From contig JBAJFG010000348.1 in the NCBI GenBank assembly GCA_037903475.1, positions 823,501-887,500 on the forward strand: a stretch of 64,000 bases of DNA. The letters run 5' to 3'. The DNA comes from Ancylostoma caninum. Taxonomy: Eukaryota; Nematoda; Chromadorea; Rhabditida; Ancylostomatidae. The stretch's first letter is position 1; each line of letters begins with the position of its first letter. The translations under genes and the position numbers were made by a program. A model generated the notes under the pieces. The model was not told the origin of the DNA. It saw only the letters and a program-made list of their open reading frames with translations, and did not search any database. Positions 10,303 to 21,500 of this stretch are shown piece by piece.

Positions 10303-12434
10303 GATCGGGATGAGTTATCTTGAGAGGAGAGGAGAGAATGTGTGAAAATATTCCTTAAGTTCTTGTCAGTTTTCCAGCACGGCACCATCACTTTTCGTTT
10401 GCACAATTTCTGCTAGTGTTGGTAGTGAGGAGTGAGGTTGTTGCTGATAGCGTGTAAGCGGAGTTGATGGAGGAAGGACGGTTTGAGTAGTTTATCGAGT
10501 ATTTGTCACGATCTCTGTCGATTTAACCCGGTCCTGGACTTTTTGCCTTGTCTCAGATGGTTTTTTCTGATCTCAATCGTTTTATCCGGCGTTGATTATT
10601 CTAACTCTCCTCAGTCGTTTTTTTTTTCCCTTAGCCCTAGACGTTTTACTCAGTTTCGTGCTCACTTTTTTTGCTCCATATCACGTATTTTCTATAGCTC
10701 ATTATTGGAATGCTTCTTGATTTATTTACCTAATCCTTACCTTTTTCCTCACTTATTTGATTTTGTACAGTTCTGCCTTATTCTGAAACGTTCGTGGACG
10801 ATTTTTCTATATTTATGATATATTAGTTGTTGTTTTTTAACATTTTTGCATGTCATTGCCATAGTTTTTTTTCCTGTTAATTTGGTCATGTTGAAGAATA
10901 GAACATTCAGAAGCTTTATTGCATGTATTCTATTTATGCTCTAAATCCGTTATTTAGGGGTTTAAAGGTAGCAGCTCCGCTGGCCTGTATGGGGTGCCCT
11001 AGAGGCCCGCGGATCTGTGTGGCAGCACAGTTCCCCTAGGCAAGCTCTATTGCAGGGCGGCAAAAACCGTCCAATAGGGCTCCGAAGTCGCTTACTCTGG
11101 GGTTAGTATTGAGAAAACCCGGGAGACTACCTGCATATAGATTCCCATGGCTACGCCGATTTTGCAATTCACCCTAAAGAGACAGGAGAGGTGAGCCGCT
11201 GTAGGAGGAGAATAGTGCCGACCTAGTGTTGAGCATTTCCGCAGGCTATTACTCTGCGACCTCGCCGTCGAATCGCTCAGAATCCTCAAAACCTGCACGG
11301 TAATAATCGTGAGGTCGCTCCCTCCTTGGGTAAGAGTGAAAAAGCTGGACGAGTAGGTGCGGCATAAACTGAATCGCGTGTGCCTGAGAAATCTTTGTCA
11401 CGAGATCTGCCGCGTGCCCTTGGGGTGAAGCAATAGCGAACCATTTCTGAATAGCTTAATGATACACGGTCAGGGTTAGGTACCCTCTTAAACAACACGA
11501 CACCCTCAGTAGCTGGCCCAGCAGAAAGCACCGGAGCATTGCCAGGATCCGAAGATGCACTGAATGAAAGACATGGTGGATTTGTGACGGTCTGCTGCGA
11601 AAACCATCCGCTACTGCTCGTTGCATTCCTTGTAGCCGATAAGTTCTACTAAGCGATTAATAAAATAAACTGAAGACTTTGATGTGTGAGCCCAGCATTT
11701 CTCAATAAAATGAACCGAATCTGCCCATACAGTACCTTACAACCACATCTCGAATAGCAGAAGATGTACAGGATGGAGCGATTAGGCTAAAGCTCTCTCC
11801 CTCGTAGATCATATGCTCTTGCTCATTGATTCCCACTTCATCGAGCACCTCAACCATTCCTCCGGGATGAATTGTTCGAGGAAAAAGAGAGCACCGAAAT
11901 TGAATTTCTTGGGTTCATCGATCACAGAAAGCTCCATTTGAAACAAAAGGTGAATTGAGGAGAGGTACCTTATTGCCGAAAATTCGCTGATTGAAAACGC
12001 TCCAGCTCCCCTAACAAGCTTGATCTTGAAGCAAGTTATAGAGTTCGGAAGCAAAGGCGCACTATTTTCGCACAAACCCAATTAAAAAATTAGTCCAAAT
12101 TTGTCTTTTTTATATGAATTCAGGGCGAATTCATCTGAAACCCTTTGATGCATTGTTTATTCCTATTCTGTTACCCTGTAAACGCTTCATGTAAGAGGAC
12201 TACTGTGGAAAATCAAACTTTCTCTTGAATAAAAAATCCAACGCAAAGTTGGTGGGTCAATCATATATCTTTTCCTAACACACAGTGAAGGGAGAAGGAA
12301 AGGGGATCCCCCCTGAAAGAATGTTCCTAGGCCGACAAGCAAGCTAGCAAGCTATGTTATCTGAAGGAATTTGTCAATGACGAAATTTTTATCATCTGGT
12401 CGATATCTCTTCTATACATATGTCTTCTGTCACT
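10303..12434. other. unassigned stretch with a GC-richer block
   Basis: 10,450-10,870 is T-rich. 10,960-11,540 is GC-richer and starts TTAAAGGTAGCAGCTCC, resembling the ends of the TTAA-flanked hairpin family at 14.4 and 24.8 kb, but no matching right end was found. A minus frame at 11,809-12,081 could be an unrecognised exon; it has no known domain. 12,156-12,434 is the probable 3' untranslated region of the peptidase gene. Confidence 0.4.
12156..12161 (-). promoter_or_regulatory. candidate poly(A) signal of the S1 peptidase gene
   Basis: AATAAA on the minus strand (TTTATT on plus), about 275 bases past the peptidase stop codon. It is a canonical hexamer in the right orientation; use is inferred. 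Confidence 0.4.
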
Positions 12435-12518
12435 TCAACTTGTTTTCTTTGTGGTATTTATCTTGCGTCCAAGCCAATCATCAATTAAACCTGTGTATTT
12501 CGATACGTCAGTGTTAAC
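12435..12518 (-). CDS. S1 peptidase exon 10 (C terminus, stop)
   Basis: Acceptor CTTCGTTCAG. It encodes VNTDVSKYTGLIDDWLGRK plus a basic tail and ends at TGA. The Thr-Asp-Val...Ile-Asp-x-Trp pattern is the usual C-terminal helix of S1 peptidases. It lies 2.9 kb past exon 9. Confidence 0.86.
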   Translation of the reverse strand, partial: VNTDVSKYTGLIDDWLGRKINTTKKTS

Positions 12519-15500
12519 CTGAACGAAGGATAATTTAGAAAAGTAAAACAACCGTTCAATCAGTAAGGTAAATTGCGCAGTGAACTGCTCGCTTTCGGTC
12601 ACTAGCACTAAAACTCTCACAAGTCTTTTTTTTTCGTCGGCGCGTGATAGCATCAATGTGATTCACGGAAATATTCAAGTGAAACGAGTTCCAGTCAAGA
12701 GATAAAGAAAATTAGAAAAAATCATTATGCAGACAACATGCTCTCTTATCACAATGCCTTATTACGTGCAAGAATTTTACTTCCCAATAAATTTCTTCCA
12801 CGAATCTCCCTAATACGAGGGATCCCAGCCGATTAGTCGCGAGGCTACGTGGCGCGTCCCCAGGTGGCGGATAGGGGGCTAATCGCGGGCCAAACGCGAC
12901 CTTGCCTGTCTTCAGATTGTGTACTGCACATCTATCCGACCAAAAGCCCTGCATTCAAGTGACTGGGAGGTACAAGGGAAACGGTTCGAAGTCGCCTCCA
13001 ACAAATAAGCCTCATCGTCCACTCCCGGGAAGCCCGGCTAACTTCCCGGTGGAATCACATTCCAGCCTCCCATGGGAGAATAGAGCCCAGCAAGCTATCT
13101 CCTGTGGGTTTAAAATTTTATCAAGCTACACACAGCAATAATAAAGAGTGGTCCCCTGATCTCGGAAGAGCCACTTGTACGGCCAGTGAGGATGAGGTTC
13201 GAGGGGTTATCTAGGCTGCCTAAAACCAGAAAGACTATGATGACGGTCTGTACCTTCAACACATGCACGCTTGCATCGGATGCTTCCATCGAGAATTTGA
13301 TGATGCAGGCCAGGAAGATCAGGTACGACGTCATCGTACTGACCGAGACGAGGAGACACCGGCCACTGAACGCCACCTTCGACACTGGAGAAGAACTGTT
13401 CCTTGGAACCTGCGACAGTAGAGGAGTTGGTGGAGTCGGTGTCCTCGTCAACACGAACTTGGTCATGAACATCGATTCATTCGAACAGCTAACAACCCAA
13501 ATAGGACGTTTGCGGTTGAGAAGATGTGGATCAATACCGGCCTTGACAATCTTTGTCGACTACGCTCCAATATCCAGCTACGACGAAGAGGAGATTGAGG
13601 CCTTCTATATGGACTTGGAGAAGTTCTACAGGGAAGACCACACATTCTACAAGATCATCGTTGGCGACTTCAACGCCAAGACTGGTCCTAGGAGAACGCC
13701 TGAAGAACTGCCCACGACCTGCAGCGGTACGAACAAGGAGAGAGGCTTTCTGAGTTCATCATGATGACGAAGACCATCCATGTAACTCACAATTCCAGAA
13801 GCCAACCTCGCTACTGGACGTGGGAGTCATCCGGTGGAGAGTACCATAATGAGATTGACCACATCATCGTCAATCGAAGGTTCTGCCTGACCGACGTCGG
13901 TGTTGTACCGAAGTTCTACACCGGATTAGACCATCGCCTCCTTCATGCGAGATTCTTCTTCTCAAAGGAGAGAAAGCCGCGAAGTTTAAGAAGAGGAGCC
14001 CTAAACGCGTCATCAATCGGGATCTTTTCACTTCGTTAGCCGGCTTTTGGGAAGATGCGGTTGCCGATAACATCGACGAAGAGTACTTGGCTTATTCAGC
14101 ATCTCCACGACATCTCATGAGAGGGACAAATGGAAGGATTGCTGGCGCCTGCTCGGTATACCCGAAGATCAATGGGAGTCAATGTGAGCACAGAACGAGA
14201 TTGTTTCAAAAATTGTTTGAAAGAGAACCAAACTCCTCATTTCTGGGTTCACAGATCGTCCGTATTCAATGAAACAACGAAAGACGGAGAAAATGTGGAT
14301 ACACAAACAAAGAAGAAGTCCGAAATTGAATGTGATTCGTTTCGCCTCTCTCTTTAAAGGCAGCAGGAGGTGAAATTCTCGACTCTGAGCTGAGCTGCGG
14401 GTGGTGACGTACAGACTCAGCACATCATAAATGTGAAACGAACACAGACAATGATGGCTTACCTGCAGAGAAAATGGAACATTCGTCGCGAACCCGCCTG
14501 GGCGTTTTCGCGTGCGGACGAGTTTTCCCCGGCGCAAAAGCCATTGCGGTGCGGGGTTTGGCGCAAAGGGAAAACGAAATACATTCAATTCACAGGGTTT
14601 CATGGCGGAACTCAGCCAAAACCACGCGCCGCAATGGCTTTCGCGCCGGGAAAAACTCGTCCACGCACGGACACGGCCAGGCGTGTTCGCGACGACGTTC
14701 CCATTTTCTCTGCAGGTAAGCCATCATTGTCTGTGTTCGTTTCACATTTATGATTTGCTGAGTCTGTACTTCAGCACCCGCAGCTCAGCTCAGAGTCAAG
14801 AATTTCAGCTCCTGCTGCCTTTAAACGAATCACATTGCAATCTCAAGCCGACCTTTAGAACTTTAGGACAATTGCAAAGCATTTCTAATCTGGTTCTCAA
14901 ACCGTTCTTACGCAATGGTTTTTATTCTGGTTTGTAGAAGAAGAGCTTTTCAGGAGCAGATTCGGTGAACATTAGGCAAAACGACATTGGATCATGAAGT
15001 GGCTGACTCTCTCTTTCTTTCTTTCTCTCTCCCTCTCTCTCCACCGCTTCTTATTTCTTACCTACCGTTTTCATGGGATATAGATGACACCATTGGAAAG
15101 TGTATTATTTGTTCATTCCATCGTAGAACTAGAGCAGCTTCTCTTGAAGATGCTGTGGATCCAGCAGGCAAAGGTTCTACGCTGATTCAGCCGATCCTCT
15201 ACGCTGATTCAGCCGATCCAGGATACTGGACATCCAACAAGTTATATTTTATAAACCGTCAGATTTTGATGCTGCTAATTTAGTGAAATTGTCGAGACAA
15301 TCTCAGAGATTAATGAACGTGCGAAGTTATAGACACGAAATTCCCATGTATGCTGCATCTAACAACTTTAGCTTTACTGTATTGGAAATGAGCATGAGTA
15401 CCACTAAAACCACACGTGTCATCTTGATGACCAAACAGACAGATACTTGCCTGTGCGCTTGGAGGTTTACCATTGACCAATTCTTCGCACGATGTTCCCA

Positions 15501-18500
15501 GGGAGACTACCCCCATTAAAAAGGTCCTTCCATTCACCGACGCGGTGATACCTCCGCCACTGTCACCCTGAAAACAAGGACTAGAAAGCGAAAAAGCTGC
15601 ATTCTGGTCATTGCATTGTTGAATAAAGTGAGCTCAAAATCTCTATAATATCTGTATAACATTTGCTAAGCATCGCTTGATTTTCTTCCCCGCGATCTTG
15701 CTCACAAATAAAAAATTGAAATATTATCTTATGAAAGGAGGGGTAGTGGATAAATCACATGAAGAAAACCTAGTGATATTACAAATGACCAAAACCTGAT
15801 GAACAATCTGAACTTTGATGTTTTTGGGGGCTAGGAATGATTTCCGCTGGGGTATCCGTTAATTCTGACAGATGAAGTCAAGGGGAGCAGAATGTAGAGA
15901 ATTTCTGAATGAGGTTAGGAGAAATAGCATCCCCGATGATATTCTCTCACAATCAGATATTGCTGTGATCTTATGTTTAAAACCTTGGTGAGAATGAGTG
16001 GAGTTATAAATTTGTGGTGTATCAAGGGACAAGTATGATTTCGCTTGGACTTAGCTTAGCCTTCTATAGAAGGACTTGCGCCCATTCGGGACGTTAGAAA
16101 GTGGAGTGTGGCAGCCGTTGAGGTATGTACAGGATCTTCACACATGCGAAATGCTTAGAAAATTAGCAAATAAGCAAAACTAATCGTTAGTTGAGCTCAA
16201 ATACAAATCCTCCCTACAAATTGCGCATATTCTACGGATCTGGTCGCCTCTCCAATGTCGAACTTGGAGTCTTCTCGCGATCCTAGCCTTGCTTACAAAT
16301 TCTTAATCACGTGCCTACATGTAAAGCTAATTTCCGACGCAATGATACTACCTACACTTTTTAGTCATACATATTTCTTACATGCCTAGGGACCCGTTAT
16401 GAACAATCACTCCCAACTCTGCACAGGAGTACCTTTCACATGGCTTTAGTACTTGTTAACAATACATTGTAACCAGTGGCATACGAATAACGCCTGAAAT
16501 GATTCAAGCTTCACGTTTCTGAGGTAGTCCAGCTGATGAGCTTCTGCTTCAATACACAGGGTAGAAGAAGAGGTGGTCGACTGAGACACAAATGAGCGCG
16601 TAGCGTGCCCCTACTCCAGCGGAGGTCTTGGCGTTTTCCCCACTTTTGGGCCACGGCGGACCCATTCTCCATCCATGGACAAAAAAAAACCAAGATCGCT
16701 ACAGCCTCCACGGCATGCACACATCCTTTCCAGATAACTATCGACCGTTATTCCAAACTTGAGCAGATGATTATCGTCTAGTGTTCCAAAATCGAGTGGA
16801 GCCAGCAACAAAGGTAGCAGAGGGGCGACTTTGCTCCGTACATTCGTTGTAAACACTATCTTGCCCGGAGGGCTCGAGACCGCTAGCCGCTGGTCCCGCC
16901 GCCAAACCCCGAATGTAGCCAACTTCCACTACGTCTATGCACAACGAAACATCGGCCGAATGCCCCGCCAGCTTCGCATCCTCGCGAGGCGCAGTCTATA
17001 ATCGAGCCTCACGACGAGCGTATGCAATCACGTGCTAGTCCCCCTACGCCTGCGCTCTAGAAACTTTTGTTGCACTACTATGATTTATATAAGAGGATAT
17101 CTCTCGTACACTGAAAATGATCAAGCTATCGCCCATGCAGCCATCTCTCGTGCAATTAATAAAATGTTGTAATGGTCAAAAGAGTGGGAGTTGCTGCTGA
17201 ATCTAATCAAAACAGTATCCATGCACCTCGGTGAGTCACCTGAGATCCTTTACCAATGTGGCGAGACCACTATTCACTTCCAGAATCAAGTGAATAATTT
17301 CAGCGACAATGTTGACAAACGTTTGGGCTTTTCTCCTCATATCCTCTTATATAAATCATGGTATTGCAACAAAATTTTCTAGAGCGCAGCTGTGGAGGGT
17401 CAGCACGTGATTGCATGCTTTCATCGCTGGGCTCAGTTTTAGACAGTTCTCGCAAGGATGCGCTGCTGACGGGACGCCGATGTTTCGTCATAGTTGCATA
17501 GACGTAGTGGAAGTCGGGTGCATCTGGGATTTTGCGGTCGTACCAACGGCTAGCGGTCTCGAGCTCTCCGGGCGAGACAGTGCTTACAACGATTTGACGA
17601 TGCATAGCAGCAATTTACAGGGCAGAGTAGCCCCTCCTGTGGAGCTTTGTCAATGACTGCACTCAATCTTGGAATGCTGGACGTTAATCTCTTTGAAAGG
17701 GTGTGTGGAGGCCGCTCTGTTTTCTCACTTGAGATATGCTCTTTGCGCATCTCTCATCATTGAGGTCTCATGGAGATTATGCAGCTTGAGGATTCGTCTG
17801 TTTTTAATATGGGCAGTACAATCAAACACACAGGATGGACGATCGAAGAACCCGTCATTATAAGCAGTTGCGACATTTTCTGAAACCAGTTGTGCTATTG
17901 ATCAGACTTTCCAAATATTTCCTAACTTTCTTCCGTTACTTTCAGAATTTACAAAGAGCGCGGATGCACATGACGGACTGATGTGTCGAGGCCCCGTAGT
18001 TCAGAAAGGCATTAGGATGAGCGTCCACCGATCTAGGAAGAGTCCGCCGTGGCCCAACAGTGGGAAAACGGCAGGGTACGGATCCATCGATGGAGAAAGG
18101 GTCCGCAGGAACCCAATATTGGGGAAAGCGCTGGTCCTGGCAAAACAGTGGGAGGAACGCCAGGATACAGATCCAAGAATGGAGAATGGGTCTTCTCTGG
18201 CAGAAAAGTGGGAAAAGCGCCTGGATATGGATCAACAGATGGAGAATGGGTCTGCCATGGCCCAATAGTGGCGAAAACGCTAAGATGAAAACGCCGGTGG
18301 AGTATGGGCACGCTACTCGCTCATTCGTGTCTCAGTCGACCATCCTTTCTTCCTCACTGTATATTGAAGCAGATGCTCATCAGTTGGACTATCTCAGCAA
18401 CGCGAAGTTTGAATCTTTCAGGTGATTATTCGCACGCTATTGGTTACACTGTGTTGTTTACATGAACTAAAACTACGTGGAAGATACTCCTGCGCAGAAT

Positions 18501-21500
18501 TCAAAGTGGCCGCTCATAACGGGTCCATAGGCATGAATGAGATGTGACAAAAAAGTAGATATGGTCCGTCCGAGACAACACGTTTCGCTTCGTCGTTATC
18601 TTCGTGGTATTCACCAATGATTTGGCTGTGACGTGGACGACGTGGCAGCCAACACCATCCGTCCCAGCCGCGCCGCCTTTCCATACCCGCGTGCGTGGGC
18701 GGACTCTCATAAAAAGTGCAAACAACAAGACCAGAACACTCCTTAAGATCAAACCACTCTATCTCTCCGGTCGGATCTCTTTGCCTGCTCAGAAGATCAC
18801 GAAAAGTTCCCGACTATAATGCAATCCATACTTTTCAGTTCACACTTTTTAAAGACCGAATAATGGTGGGAAGGAAGGGGAAGTGCGATCTTCGCCGGCT
18901 CCGGGTGAAAGTAAATAAGTAAAATTTAATTCAAAACTGAAATAATTGAAAAATTGCTTGGAAACAATTTCTATCTAATTTGTAAAGTAATTTCGAAAAT
19001 TCGGTGATCGCCAGAAGTTCTTATGTCTCATTGTATTGCAAGAGAAACGAATGGACGTACTAGACTTGTTGGCAATTAAGTCCTCGGTCCGTTATAAAGT
19101 GAGCTGAACTCCAAAACTCGCCACCACGCTCTAGGCGATGATTGCATGCCATCTCACATCCACGGAGCTTGAGATAGCAGATCATTACCACCCACATCAC
19201 TGCTAGAGCACGCATATGCGAACGAACACTGCCCTGTCGGGAGCTGATCGCCTTCTCAAGCTGTGGAAATAGTGAGAAAGGCGAGTGGACGCAGAGTGAG
19301 ACGCTCGAGGTAGCTAATTCTTCAATCTCGAACTCCTTCAATGTTTTCTTTCCTGGCCATTTTCGAGCCTTCTTTCAGTGTTTATGGACTTTTGCAGCGG
19401 ATGGAGCAGGCTTTCTTACTAAAGTGTCTACTAAAGGGGAAAATCCGTTGGATTTAAATTTCGGCTACACAGAGGACATTTTCCAGGCCTCACGAACTCA
19501 GCAAAGGCTCACTACGCTGTCTTTACACTTTTTTTGCCTCTTCTACAGTAGCGGAGCCCTGTCGCAGGTCATGTCTTTCACTTTTGGAAGATACAGATCT
19601 CCGCGATTCAGAAATACTCCATAGTATTATTTCCTTGCACACATATTTTCAAATTTTGGCATCGGAGTTCAAAAAAAACTAGGGGAGCCTTGTCGCTGGG
19701 CATTATATCGCTCGATGGCGCCATAGATAGGGATTGATCTATACTAAAAACAGTTCTTTTCTGAAGAAGGCCCAATCAATTAATTTAACGATAACCCTGT
19801 CACTTTCCTACAGTGAGAAGTTTCTCGCCAACCAAGCCTATTGAGTAATAGTGAGAATGAGGGAATCGCTTCAGCATATCTTCTTCTCTAGCGTTTGTCC
19901 CGTTTGGTGGCGTTATCCGCTTTTCTAATCCCTTGACGCCATTTTGTCCTGTCGTGCGCTTGGTCCGGGTGGATATTAGCGGCTTTCAGATCAGCGGGCA
20001 ACTTGTCCATCCATCGTTGCTTCTTGCATCCTTTTTTTCGCTTGCCTGCTACGTCAAGATTGAAGCCAACTTTGCACGCGCTGTCGCTGTCAGCATGGCA
20101 AGCCATTGCAAGCCAACTTCTGTCCATTATTGGATCAACGCCAAAACGTTGCCGAATGTCTTCATTGCAGATGTGGTAGGGTCGCGTAATGCCAGCCATC
20201 CAGCGTAGCATCTTCATTTCCATGGCGCCAAGACGTCGTTCTACTTCCTTGGTAGCGACCCAACGCTCAGCGTCATAAAGAGCGACAGCACGCACAACTG
20301 TTCCATAGACCTTCGATTTGAGGCTCCGGAATGCTCTTGTCGCAAAATACGTCTGTCATTGAACGCCATTTCATCCAGGTGGCGTTAATGCACGCTAGGA
20401 CTTCACTTGAGAGGCCACCGCCAGGTGTAACCGGTGAGCCCAAGTATTTAAATGCATCGGTCCTCAGGAGATCAGCGCCGTCAGCTCTGATGGTGTCTCC
20501 CTCATGAACGTCAGTTGTCAGGTACTCGGTTTTCCTGACGTCGAACAGAAGGCCAAATTGTGTCAGTCATGAGTCCATGACGACGATGAAAAGGAGCGGA
20601 GAGAGCGCCGAACCCTGTTGCACGCCAACGGAGATGGAAAATTTTGCAGACATTCCGGCTGCTACCTTCACTTGACTCGTTGGTTCAGCGTAGAGAATCC
20701 GAACCCACTCAATGAGCTCCTCGGGAACGCCGTGCTGTCCCAGCGCGTACCAAATTACTTCGTGTGGAACGCGGTCGAAGCCCTTCTCTAAGTCGAGAAA
20801 AGCGAGATGTAGAGGTTTTTGCTTCTCAGGGTGCTTCTCGATAAGAAGACGGACGCAGTGGATAGCATCTATGGTGCCGCAGTTGGTAAGGGAGCCAAAC
20901 TGATTGGAGGAAAGCAGTACAATGTCGCGAATACTGGTGTCGAGGATGCGCTCGGATACCTTCATTGTATGAGACAACAAACGAATCGGCCGCTAGTTTG
21001 CGCAATCAGGTGGATTACCCTTGCCCTTCCATATCAGAACTGTTGTGCTTCTCTGCCAGGTCACAAGTGTCTTCTTCTCCGTAACGATCTGATTGAAAAA
21101 CTTCGTTAGCCAGCCAACGGGATCCCAGTATCGTGACCTCTACTGCTAAATCATCTGGACCTGTTGCTTTATCAGCTTTCATTTTCTTAAGCGCAGCCAC
21201 AGTCTTCTCAATGGTGATCAACTGGATTGGACCATAGGTGGGCTGGGCACTCGGGATGGGCGGATGACCAAACTCTTCTGTTGAGATCTTTTCGAAGTAG
21301 TAGCGCTATCGTTTTGTCACCTTCTGGCGATCCATCAGGAGGAGTTGCCCACGTTCATCGTTGATGCCGTGGAACCTTTCTACACTATCCGCGTTGCGTT
21401 GGCGAGATTTCGAAAATCGATGTGTGAAGCGCTCGCCATCCCTCGTGCTCATGCTTAGCTTCCTGCTGTCTCGAGAGAGGAATGGCACTTTCTCTTCTAC

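Noticed and set aside
14169..14937. Several frames of 80-144 codons on both strands
   Set aside because: They lie in the arms of the 460-bp palindrome, so the plus and minus frames encode mirrored peptides.
15310..15450. Read-through of peptidase exon 9 as the true C terminus
   Set aside because: Exon 10 at 12,435-12,518 supplies a family-typical C terminus in phase, while the read-through tail has no family resemblance.
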